From Haliclona indistincta (lineage: Eukaryota; Porifera; Demospongiae; Haplosclerida; Chalinidae), in assembly GCA_964017065.1 (NCBI GenBank), contig OZ024787.1, forward strand, positions 6,631,301 through 6,695,300: a DNA stretch of 64,000 nucleotides, read 5' to 3'. The notes under the pieces were generated by a model. It was not told the DNA's origin. It was given only the letters and a program-made list of their open reading frames with translations, and did no database searches. Of this stretch, positions 23,326-35,500 are shown one piece after another (the stretch's first letter is position 1; each line of letters begins with the position of its first letter). The translations under genes and the position numbers were made by a program.

Positions 23326-25935
23326 AGGTAGGTGTGGCAATTATGAGTCACGATGACACTTTCTTACATAACTTCTAATAAACGCACTGTGCAAACGCTA
23401 ACTTTTTTGTGTGTACACATGAACCATCACTGTAGACTACAAAACTTAATGTAGCTCAAAAATGTGACAGAAAAAAAGAGTAGAACCAGAAAAAGAATTG
23501 ATATGAAAGTATGAATTATGAGTCGAAGCATGTATTATGAGTCAGGCTTTACAAGAACAACAAATGTAGGATTTTGGTAGCCTCTGAGGATTCCTTAGTT
23601 TAGTACACTTGAAGTCATACCACTGAAGACAATTATCACAACTTATCCACAATCCACCAGCATTGGCATAGCTAGCGCCACAAGCAGGACATATTGCGTC
23701 GTCCTCATCTTCACTACTGCCAACATCAGTTTTATCTCCATCAGTTCTCTTTCTCTGGTCTCCTCTATCAACACCAGTTCTCTCTCTCTGGTCTCCTCTA
23801 TTCTCTCTCTCTGGTCTCCTCTATCAACATCACTTTGTCCAACAACAATTTTCTTTCTCTGTACTTCTTTATCTTTCTTCCTTTGCTGTGCTGCCAGTCG
23901 CTTTTCTTCTTTTTCCTTTTTCTTCTGTAATCTCGCCAACCTCTTCACTTCCTTTTGGCGCTCTGCTCCAGCCTTCTCTTCCGCTTTCTGCTTCAACTCC
24001 TCCAAGACAGCATCCTCAGTAATGCAAACTGTTTTTGCATTTAAAGCTTGCTTCCTCTTAATTGGCTTAGGACACTGGGGCAGAACCAATATTTCGGACA
24101 AACTAGAATGGGATGCTTGAGAAGATGAGGAAATCGAAGGAGACTTTCCTGTTGAGCATGTACTTACATCAGTTTCAGGATGGTTGATTTTCAACCAGGC
24201 TACATATTCAGGTTCTTTGATATCGTAACCTTCATCATATCGCTTCCAAAATAAGGCTTCTTTCTCAGGTGAGAAGAGTTGTGGACTGCTACATAAGACC
24301 GAAGTAGAATCAGACTGGATCTCGGGACTTTGTCTATGAAAAACTTTAGAAGGAGCGATCTGCCTGTCAGTTACAGCACTAGGGTTAAATGGAAACACTC
24401 CACATTTTCTGAAACCTGACATTATGTTTAAAGCAGTAAAAGAGTGTGGCCATGCTTCCGCAATTAAGGATGCTAATTTGTCAGCAGTAATAACACGCCC
24501 CGGGTTCGCAGAAATATATCTACTGCAAGCCTTAGAAAAATGAGTCTTGAAGGATTTGAAGACACCGACATCCAGTGGTTGGAGGATGTGAGTAGTATGG
24601 GAAGGTAGGCACAATAAGTCAACGCCATTACTTCGAGCTAACTCAATTAGGTCAATAGACACATGCGAGCCATGGCCATCTAAAATCAGCAAAACTGGTC
24701 TAGCTGGAGGAATATTGCGCAGAAAAAACTCAAACCACAACAAAAAGAGGTCACCATTGATCCACCCATTAGCACTGTTTGTAAACAGCGTGTTTGGCAT
24801 GGCTTCTTCTCTACATTTTTCAGGCACGGATTTCTTTCTAGGATAAACGATCATTGGCGGTAAAGTGTAACCTGATGCTGAAACGCAAGAAAGAACTGTA
24901 TGGATCTTGCCCCGCTCTGCAGATGTAACCGAGTGTACATTGCGACGACCAAGCTCTGCAATGACTTTACCAGGCTTGTGTACAATGCCAACACCTGTCT
25001 CGTCACAGTTGAAGATCTGCATAGGTTTAGAAACTAGGTTTAATCAACCAAATATAGCACCCAGTTTTCCAAAAAAATCATTGATAGTATCTTCGTTGGC
25101 ACATAATGCTCGAGCGTAAGAAAGCGGCTGAGGAGTGCGAATAGTGAGCTTGGGATGTCGTCTTCTGAATCCATCGAACCATGCCCGACCTGCCTTTTCA
25201 TCTTTAAATTGATGTTTACGAGGGATTTTTTCTACTATTTTATATGCCAAGTACATAACTGTCTCACGGTTCAATCCGAACCCCATTTCTGCCATATCAA
25301 GTAAATAACGGGCTAATTGGTCTTCTTCTTCTTCAGTCAGTATGGTGCCTGGCCCTGGCTTGCATCCAGGTTTCACACTACCATTGACACGCCTTCTTAG
25401 TGTCTCATACGGAACATTATATAATCTAGCAGATTCCCTTACACCAAGGTTGTCTTGAAGAACACTACTGGTAGCAGCAATCATACTCTCGTCTGACCAT
25501 AATTTACGCTCATTGGAAGCCATTACCTACATATGCATGTCAGTAAACATGAAAGTGAAAATCAGTTTCACATTTTAAAGGCACATACCTTAAGCTGAAA
25601 GAATGTGTAACTGGTTAGTCCCAGGCTTGAGATTACTGCTAGTTGGTTGCCGTGTGGCGATTATTAGTAAGGTAGTAGTAAATAGCGATCAGCAAGTAAC
25701 TAGCACATAGATATCACGTGGTACTTATGCGCACGCGTATCGCCAGATATTGATAAGCTTACGTAAGCTTATTATTAATTAATTATAGCTAGCTAGCTAG
25801 GCCATAGAGCTCGGTACTGCAGCGAAATTTGGAATTTTACTTCTTTGATACATGCTTATGCCACAGAATAAAAATATTGAAGATTAGCGACGATGACTCA
25901 TAATACCACCTGGCTCACAATACCACCATCTACCT
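23326..25935 (-). mobile_element. pogo/Tigger-like DNA transposon
   Basis: A 2.6-kb element is flanked by TA (23324-23325 and 25936-25937). Its ends AGGTAGGTGTGGCAATTATG and, inverted, AGGTAGATGGTGGTATTGTG form imperfect terminal repeats. A TTATGAGTCA motif recurs several times near both ends (23341, 23517, 23537, about 25892) and may be a subterminal transposase binding site. One transposase gene fills the middle. Confidence 0.82.
23643..25523 (-). pseudogene. pogo/Tigger-like transposase (CENP-B HTH + DDE_1) with one stop
   Basis: The frame starts at 25523 and reads to 23643 with a single in-frame TGA (25044-25046), about 627 codons. Residues 1-150 form a psq-type helix-turn-helix (RESARLYNVPYETLRRRV) and a CENP-B-like DNA-binding domain (RKHQFKDEKAGRAWFDGFRRRHP). 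After the stop comes the DDE_1 catalytic core: FNCDETGV (first D), LILDGHGSHV (second D) and a third acidic position beyond LPSHTTHILQPLDVGVFKSFK. The C terminus is a Lys/Glu-rich coiled stretch. No frameshift is seen, so either inactivation is recent or the stop is a sequence error. Confidence 0.85.
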
Positions 25936-25937
25936 TA

Positions 25938-26179
25938 CCATTGTTGGCGTGAAGCCGGCATGCAGTCATGCAGTCATGCACTGTATATCCTGGCATACAC
26001 AGCAGGGTTGTAGCATAAATAAAGTATTACCCTATGTACGGCGATTGTAGTCGGATCCTGCTACTTCAGTATGCAGCGTCACTTGTTCACTGCACGCTCT
26101 TTAATACCTAAAATATTTCTTCAGAGTTTCTTCAGGTAAATATTTCTTCAGAGTTAACGTGTGCATCACAGTCGCAAAT
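25938..26179. other. unique sequence before the gene C promoter
   Basis: No gene or repeat recognised between the right end of the Tigger-like element and the GC-rich promoter region. Confidence 0.4.
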
Positions 26180-26440
26180 ACAGTGACCCATTGCATGCCG
26201 CCTTGTCATTGCACTGCACTGTGAGATGAAGGGTGTGCTCGCTCAGGCTCGCGAAACACGTCCAGCCACGTGCCGCTCATCGCGCTGTTGGAAGAATGAG
26301 CTACATCCGCTCTCTCAGCCGCTCTGGAAATCTCTTACGCGCGCGGCGCACTAGGCCCCCCCTTTTAAAGGCTTCTCTGTACATTTTCGAGGCTGTGTCG
26401 CGTGTACTAACTAGAGTCTTTACGTTGTGCTAGTATAGAG
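26180..26440 (+). promoter_or_regulatory. putative promoter and non-coding first exon of gene C
   Basis: A CpG-rich stretch (several CGCG strings near 26335-26345) precedes a GAG|GTGAG donor at 26441. The following intron (26441-26501) matches the first intron of gene B in position and partly in sequence, and ends just before the ATG at 26504. A TTTTAAAGG string near 26365 is a possible weak TATA. The kappaB palindrome of gene B is not present here. Confidence 0.45.
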
Positions 26441-26503
26441 GTGAGTTTACAAAAATGAATTTGAAACCTAGTGTGTCTTCACTCTTGTCATTATTATTCA
26501 GAA

Positions 26504-29500
26504 ATGGCGGCGTCACCAGGTGGTGCTGGTGGTTCGTCACAGCCACCAGGACACCAAGTGCCACCAAATCCTCAACTAACTCCTTGTATGTGGTGTGGTA
26601 GTCTTCTTCCCCACCCAGGCGCACCTTTCTGCAATCAGTGCGGTGAACCTCAAAGCAAGTGCAATCGCTGCCAGGCTCCTCTTGGTCCTTACTCTCCTTT
26701 TTGTTCTTACTGTGGTGCTTCACAACAACCACGCCATCAGCGAGAGGGTAGAATATGTGCAAATCCTCATTGCCAAAAAGTACTACTGCAGACTGAGAGA
26801 GTTTTGTTTTGCGATAACTGTGGTACTCCACAGTGTTCTCAAACTAGCATGGAGCACAGCAGTCCTCAAGTTTCTGCTAACTTGTCTCAACAACAATCAC
26901 AGCAGTCATTTTTGCCTCATCCGAATGCTTCCCAGGCTTCTTTGTTGGATCCTGGTCATCCAACAAAGCAATATTATCCCTCCCAGGAGCAACAACCTGC
27001 CAAACGTTCTCCCGAAAGTGATGATCATTTTGCGAACAAGAGAAGTAGAACTGATAAGAATTCTCAAATCCTTATTCACAAGAGTGAAGATGTGGATCAT
27101 CAACAGACAGCATCACAAACCCAGTTTACCTCTCCAACAACAGCTACTAGTGCATATGGCACTCCTGCACAACCACTGTCTGACTATCCTCAAGGCACTC
27201 CTCAACAACCAGGCTATTATCCACTCGGTCTAGATACTACAGTTCAAAGCACTAGCTTACATCCAGCAGGCACTTCTGAACCTAGTTATCCTTCAGCTAT
27301 GCAAGGAACTTCTCACCCTAGTTATTCTCCAGGAACACAAGGCCTTCCTCCTCCAGGTACGCTAGAAACTTCTCAGCCTGGTTATCCTCCAGGTACACAA
27401 GGCCATCCTCCTCCAGTTATGCAAGGAACTTCTCCTGGAACACAAGGCCTTCCTTCAGCTACGCAAGGAACTTCTCATCCTCCAGGTACACAAGGCCATC
27501 CTCCTCCAGCTATGCAAGGAACTTCTCCAGGAACACAAGGCCTTTCTTCAGCTACGCAAGGAACTTCTCATCCTCCAGGGACACAAGGCCTTCCTTCAGC
27601 TTCAGGCAAATCTGGAAATAAAACAGTTACTGTTAAGAATAAAAATGAAGGAGATGGTGCTGCACAAGCTAATAAAGCTGGAGATTCAAAAGATCAAAAG
27701 GTTGGACAAGCTGATAAAGCTGGAGGTTCAGGTCCAAAGGATAAAAAGGTTAGTTTGTCAACTAAAACTATGTGCATAGTAATGCATTAATTTTACAGAA
27801 GGACAAGAAACCAATTGACAGTAGTTCTGCTGCATTAGAAAAGAAGCATGCAGGCTCTGGTGACGCTGCCACTTTTGCTGGCAAAACTGCTGGTTCAGGA
27901 AGTAAAAAGGTATGCGTAATGGTGGGCTGTGTATACATGGAGTTCTACACATAATCTTTGATGCTCATGTTGTGTTGCTATTGATTTGCTGCTACTGTAG
28001 TGTGCTTTTTATTAATAGTAAAATTTTACGGGTGGCAATGCACCTTTGACTATTTGAGGCTATTCCATCGTAGAATCCTGCTTTTTGCGACGACTTATCT
28101 AGTCCAAAATGCAACATTTAGCAGCTTTTAAAGCATTCACTACACGTACTGTGATGAAAGACACAGCTACACATCACATTACGACAGTAGTTCTACACAA
28201 CAACTTACCATACTGGCATACTCCCGTGAGTAAATTGCAAACAAGACATGCTTCACCCTGCTAATGCCTAACTGGAAGCTGAAGTTTGCTGTTACCCAGA
28301 AACGGGTAACTAAAACTCTCTAAACAAGCCCCATTGTTCTAGTTTTTATCAAGTACATGTGTAGTGCTTGCTATAAACTTCCGGCCATGCTCTCCATACA
28401 TTTTCTCCAGCACTCACAGCATCCATTCATGACGTCACATGCTATTAGCTCTTACACAGAATGGTATTTTGTTGTGCATTAATTGGTCAATGTCATACTT
28501 CCAGTTTTAACATTTCTATGCAATATCTTTGAAAACTGTATGTTGCTCTTGAAAGGCTCTTCTTACTGCAAAGCATAGAGTAGAAATAGATACACACATA
28601 GCGCTATCCTGTGCATCAAACCTTAATTGTGCTGTCATTAATAATTGTCAGTGTGTTTTTTACAATTGTTACAGGAAAAGGAAACGAATCATCCAACTAC
28701 AGGATCTTCTATTGAAACATCTGACCCTCCTGCACATCTCAAGTAGGTGACTCATAGGACAGTTAATTCTAGGACTTTTCCTAGTTTTAGATAGACTACA
28801 CATACCACGGGTTTCAGGATATACATGAGGCGGTTGATTAATTAGACGCCTAGGCACAGCCAAGGTGTCTAATTAATTAACTGCCGAGTGTATATCCGGT
28901 AACCCAAGATAGGTGGAGTTTATCTTGGTTTGTACTACAATGCGTGGGTGTCTACGCATGCACATTCTATGCCTCGTGCGCAGCTAGCTAGCTAGGTAGC
29001 TAGGGTCTCTCTGTGCTGTGCTGTGTCGAATCTACAGCTAGCTAGGTGTCCTTCTGTGGTGGAATTGTGCGTCAGCACTGTGTATTCGAAGTGGCTGTTG
29101 CTGTTTGCATGAGAGCATTGCGTGCCCATTTGCAATCCAAGAATCGCTCGCTCGAAGGCGTTGCATGTCCAGGAGTTGAGCCAGCCTGCACTCCCAAGGT
29201 ATTTTGTATTCCGAACCATTTGGCATTGTTCGCTCAAGGCACTGTGTGCTCATGAGTGAGCTGAGCATTGGATTGCTGTTAGAAGGCATCGCTCGTCGAT
29301 TGCATCATTTCCTGTTGGCTAGCCATTGTGTGCTGGCTATAGGTGATCATTTGTTGAGAAACACAGAGACTTTGCTAATCTCTTGGATTTTATTTTTAAC
29401 CTCACAACGGTAGTCAGATAGCGTCTTCTTACTTCCCAAGGCGATGTGTATGGGATTTAGACGACTGGCGGTTCCTTTGATCACACCCACGCATTGTAGT

Positions 29501-32500
29501 ACGGATGAGACTTAGAACTTCTGTGTTGCAATTATAGTCATAGTTCAAACTATAAGTGACCGTAGCATATGCCTGTAAGTGGTACTATAATTATACTCTC
29601 ATTAGTCCTGTGTGTTTGTTTCTTTATTAGGCCTCGTGTTGGATATCTACCTTGGTCTCTTGATCCTCCAAAAGACCGGTCCATTACCATTCAATTCTAT
29701 GCTATTCTTCCTATGGAAGCATGGGGGTGGGATAAAGACTCAGCTGTGTACATTCGGTTTATGTTAGGTGATGATGTTCCTGATATTGGACCAGGGGGTA
29801 TTGTTAGGTAATTTAATTTTCATTAATTTACAATTATTATGTATGACACACCTCTGTGTGGGGGGTATTGAAACAAGGCCACCGTCATTGTGCTATTCAT
29901 GTTGCTATTGGTACGTGTAGCAAGCATTATTCCATCTCGTTCCTTTACTTTTGCAAGCCTCGTCCTATCTTGTTCCTTTACTTTTTCAAGCCTTGTTCCT
30001 TTACTTTTGCAAGCGACATCCCAACACTTGCAGTTTTTTATTAAAACTTTTTATTTTTATTTCTGTAAGCTAGAAACAGTGCATTCATGGAACACTGAGT
30101 TACCAGTGACAACAGCAAGGAATTTACAATGCTTACTAACACCATGCACACACAACATACAGCAAGCTTCTTGATTCACCGAGAGCATAAGTTCTCTTCC
30201 TTTAGTTTACAACACACATGCATGCTAATTTCTCGTGGTTGTCTTATAGCCAAGCTGAAATTCAAATGTCTCTGATTCTACCATTGTACCCAAGAAGCCT
30301 TTGCAATACCATAGCAGATCATACTCCAGTCTCGCTACTAAAGGAGTGCATTGACTGCATTCACGGTTGCTTGATGTCAGCAATTGGTTGTTGAGCACAT
30401 GCGTTATGTCAGGAGCATATTGCTAGCGTGGGACCATTTAACCAAGTATTATGTAATGTACACAACGCTATTCAAACATGGCGTCCAAATTATTTATTTT
30501 TAGTAAGTTTTGCACAGCCGCCAAGAGGCAAAAGTAGCGTTTCTTCGCAGCACATGTTATGATGACCTATGCACGCCATATATGGCAGTGCTATTATTAG
30601 TAAGTATGAGTAATTAGTCAGCCATAATTAATTTTGTCCGACGCCGCCACAGAGATAAGAGGTCAAATTTGCCCAAGTAATCAGACCACACTGGGGCTAA
30701 GTTAGAGCTGCAAACTTCTTTTATACCGTACTTGACCAATCAGATTGCTCAAAACCAAGTGATTTATAATTTCACTTATTACACCTCCAATTTCACTTAT
30801 CACTTCACTGAATGGACTTTGCTCCACCCACTTTCAAGATGGCATCTTCTGTTATGAACAAATCAGTTATACTGTCGTAGCTTAGAAAAAGATTTGATTC
30901 ACACACTTACACTTCGTAGTTAGCTTCTCCATGCTCAAGCACTTCTAGTGAGACCCTAAGTATCACTCCTACACAGCTGGAAGATAGTAAACTGAAGCAT
31001 CGTCGCTAACTTTTGAATTCATGCAAACGATGCGCCATAGCGATACTACTGGCTTCTCGGAACAGTAGAAGGCTTGCCAGTGCTTGATACTAGTTGATAG
31101 TGATAGTCTTGGGAAGCTTACCTGAGAGCGCGGTATGAAACAGTCGGCCAATACGAGATTTAATTCACCTTGGAAACCAAAATAGACACCCTTGCATTAC
31201 GCACTCATGACGGTTTCCGCATGATTTAAATCCACGGTATGCAACAGTCAATATACCCCAGGGGGGGGTACGACAAGCTAATTTAATATTACGTATTGCT
31301 GACATACGACACGCCCACTACAATAAGGAATGTAGGAATGTAAGGCTTTGGAATGTATGCAGGATAGTTAAAGCAGTTCGCCATCGCGCTATAGTACATG
31401 ATATCGAGCTCAAATGTGCATTGTTTACACTCCAGGTCAAGACAAGTAATATTCCAGAACAATCTACTGAAAATAGCTGAAACACGTTTTCTGCTGTTAC
31501 AGTGATTGGACAACATTTGTGCGTATTGCAGCCAGAGTTTGTGCGCCACAGCCGAAATTTGTTTACATTATTAACCGAATGATGCTCTAGAATGATAGCA
31601 ATGCTGTTTTGATCACGTTGGTGCTTTCTTGGGTGAATAATTTTGCCAACCAATTCTCTATCTTCATCTCTCTGTACTGCAAAAACTAAAAAAGGTACGG
31701 GTGGGGTACGGTAGCTTAAACGAAAGGTCTTGGCCAGTAGAATCTATTTAGAATCTATTTAGCAACATACCTACCGGTCAAATTGTCCTCTAAAGGCATA
31801 GCAGACCACGAAAGACGCAATGTATTCTGGTTTACTAAATGATTGCCTACGTGAACCTACGTCAGCATTACGTCAGAATAAATTAGCTTGTCGTACCCCC
31901 CTGAATATACCCCGTTGGACAACGTTGTATGTCACAAGTTTATACAGCAGAAGCATTAGGGCTACAATGCTAATGATATTCAATGCTGTGTAAGTATTAG
32001 TTATTGGCCTCACGCGAGGGCATTAACCGACATTAATGACCACGGCAAAGTCGGTTGCCCAAGTAATGGTCGAGGGCGCAGCCCGACTGTACGAGGGCAA
32101 CCGACATTCCCGAGGTCATTAATGTCGGTTAATGCCCGAGTTGTGTAGGGCAATAAATGGCTTATTATATAGTTCATCCAAAAAGGAGAATAATACAAAT
32201 AGATGTCTGCGTCTTTGTGTGTTGTTATAGATGACGCTACGCCGTGGTCAATAACCTACATTAATGCCTCGAATAGAGCAATCTGATTGGTGAAAGATGA
32301 TGTATTAATGATATTTACAACAGCAGTAATGATAATCATCGCTGTCAGGAGCGCATAAAAGGAAGGAGCGTTTAGCTGCAATTTATCCAAACGTAAAGTG
32401 CGGCGCCGTGCGTGTCCAAAAAACTTCCATAATATTATTAGGAAGTTTTTGGCAAGCAGCCGTTCACCGGTCGGTGGCTTTTGACGTGCGTGGTGTTCAG

Positions 32501-35500
32501 ATTGCCAGCAAATCTGTCTGCCTTACCTTTTCTGCCTAAAAGACGGCCCATAGCTCGCAGCAAACAGCTTGAAAATCAGGAAGACAATAAGCCGCACGCA
32601 GCGCGTGGCGGAGTTTACGTTTGGATATTTCCATTGCGTGCATTGGAGTTGAACGCTCCTTCCTTTTATGCGCTCCTGTCGCTGTGTATAGGTAAACTTG
32701 TGACCGTCCAATGGTGTATATTGATGGTTGCATACTCTTACTTAATGAACCCTTGATCCTGTATATTGCCCTCTGTTTTATAGTATAACCTATTTTTAGC
32801 GAACTCGCATCTTTATTCTGTTGTGTACAGATCGAACCTACACCAATGTAGTTAGTGAATTGTACAGTCAGCATGCAACACCAATCATGACACAATTCAC
32901 AAATCTATAAGATCGTCAATTAAGGTGTTACCCCTCTTGCAGACAAACACACAACTGACTGCTTTATGGCTTCTCACCAAACCATGCATAAATGAATGAT
33001 TATCATTATTTTTTAGGTATACGGGAGATAAGCTAGCTGTGGTGACATTTGTTGTTCCAATTCTAGTAGACCTGTTTGCTGCTGAAAAGGGTGTTTTCTA
33101 CAAATATGTTGTATTTTCACGTCGGATGGAAGAGGTTGGACATCCTTATGAGTACCTGCATGGAGCTCCTAATGTTAGTGGGCTCACTAACAGAGCTCTA
33201 AAAGTACCTAGAAACAAGTGCATTCCAGGAGGTCAGTTTTCTGCCAATTGCATGGTAATGCATATTAATTGATCATTTTCACATGTACAGTTCATATCAG
33301 GCAGTTTGACACCATGATATATCCCGAATACAAAGATAAATCTAAAGGGATTACTTCATATTTGAACAGGGGAGTTGCGTATTTGACAGGATCAGGGACA
33401 GATCATCCATGGTTTAGTGTTCCACCTAGCGACAAGATGAGAGCACAATGCTTACGAATACATCTTGAGCCTTATAAAAAAGGACTTCTCGAGGGAACGT
33501 TTCAGGCTAATAATTGTGATGTTCATAGTGCTGTTGAACAGTTTAGGGATCTCTACAACTGCTGTTATCACCAACACTACGGCACAACGTGGATTATATC
33601 AGATTGGGAAGTTTTAACACTAAAGAATGTAAGTTGTTTTGCCATTGTACTAGATTCATGACTGTCCATAATGCAGATCATCAGAGATTGGCTACAGAAC
33701 CTAATCCAACAGTTGGATCTGTCTAGTCTTAACCCCACTTCTAAACTTGTCACAGCTGTTGTTGTGATTTGCTATGTTTATCGTGTGTGTGGGGACAACA
33801 TTGCTGATAGTGCTAGTGTTGCTTTGCTTAGAATGATGGCGCTGCAACCAGATGAAGGCACATTTCAAATTCTTGGAAGTCTCATGAAAGAAAAAGAATC
33901 ACAGTAGGTTGATCATCCATGAATGAGATCACTTGCGGATAATTGTTTTCATATAATGTTCATATACTTCAGCCTATGAATTATTCAATAACCTACATGC
34001 TTTTCCTTTATAGACCTCTGGTGATGAACGCACTGTCAGTTGTCATTAATCGGATTATTATCAGAGGCAAAAGTGATCACACAATTCATCTTCTAAAGGC
34101 ACTTCCTCTATTGCACCTCGTACGAGGTGACTGCGGCCCTCATGAAAGAATTTTACTACGACCTACTACCATTACGTGGTCACATCCTGCTATAAATCTT
34201 CAGCCAGTGCGATACAGAATGGAGCATAAGAAAGGGTGTGTTTGCGAGTGCATTATGTATTAGTTATATCACCCCATATACTCGGGAATTATCCGTTTTA
34301 GAGTCACGAACTTTGCGCCCGAGTGCGAGTGACTCTAAAACAGATAATTCCCGAGTATATGGGGTGATATAACTGATTTATATACCGTTGCTTCCGGTGA
34401 CTGCACCGTTGCAAACTGACGTCAGTGAAACCGCATGGCCACGAGGTAGCTGAGGTTGAGGTCACGGTAGGATCTGCTGTGAAGTGTAGAGACAGCGACC
34501 TCAAAGAATGGAAAACAGGAAAAGAAACTATACTTATCAACGTTATGTGTGTGTCTAGCGCTTCGATCACTCTATCATGGTGCGAGTGATTCTACGTGTT
34601 GCCACGGAGACTCCCACGGGCTTGTTAAACTATGGTGTGGTTTGCAAAGCTAGGAGAACGTTTCTTTCACTCGTAAGATATTCGTTGAATATGCTTTTGT
34701 GTACTACACTTCATTTGAGTATAGTCCTTATGACATAATCACATGGCACTTTAGTGCATTTCATACCGCGGACGACACCTTTGATATACCCATGCAACGG
34801 GATATAATACAGTATACATTATGATAATGTAATATTTGATCAATTTTGTAATTTTGATATAGGTTCATGAATAAGCATTTTTTCCAAGATTTAAAAGCTC
34901 TGATTTCTCTTGACAACTTGTTGCTGTTTGATGTTGCCTTCATCTGTCCTAAAGGAGATATTGCATATCTTTGTGACATAATTCACTTACCCTATGCCAT
35001 AGCTCTTGTGCATCTTAAAATGGAATATATTAAAATTGGAGATAGTAATGAGGTTAGTAGAATACTTGGTTTCGTGACAGAGGCGTGATGGAATGTTCAC
35101 GCTGAATATAATGAGAAAAACGCGCTATGACAATGACCGCCCACTGTTGGACAGGGTCCACGAATGAATTTTGCGGGAGTATACATATCTACTGTCAGCT
35201 TCGCATACTATTGTGGAATTCATCCGTTGACCCTGTCCAACAGTGGGTGGTCACCTTGTCATAGCGCGGGTTTCTCATGATATTCGCCGTGAATATTTCA
35301 TCATGCCTCTGTCGCAAAACCTAGTATAGTTATGTACAATACACTTCATAAATTAAGAATTATGTGATGTGCAGGTTGATGATGTAATATGCAGACCATT
35401 AAGTGTTCTTCTGCGGAGAGTAAATGAAGTGGAGTCGTTTGAGTAAGCAGTAATGCTATGCATACCATGTGTATATAGTCAGTAGTTTACTGCAAACTAG

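Noticed and set aside
26471..26503. Upstream in-frame ATG for gene C
   Set aside because: It precedes the acceptor at 26500-26501 and its residues are unlike those in gene B.
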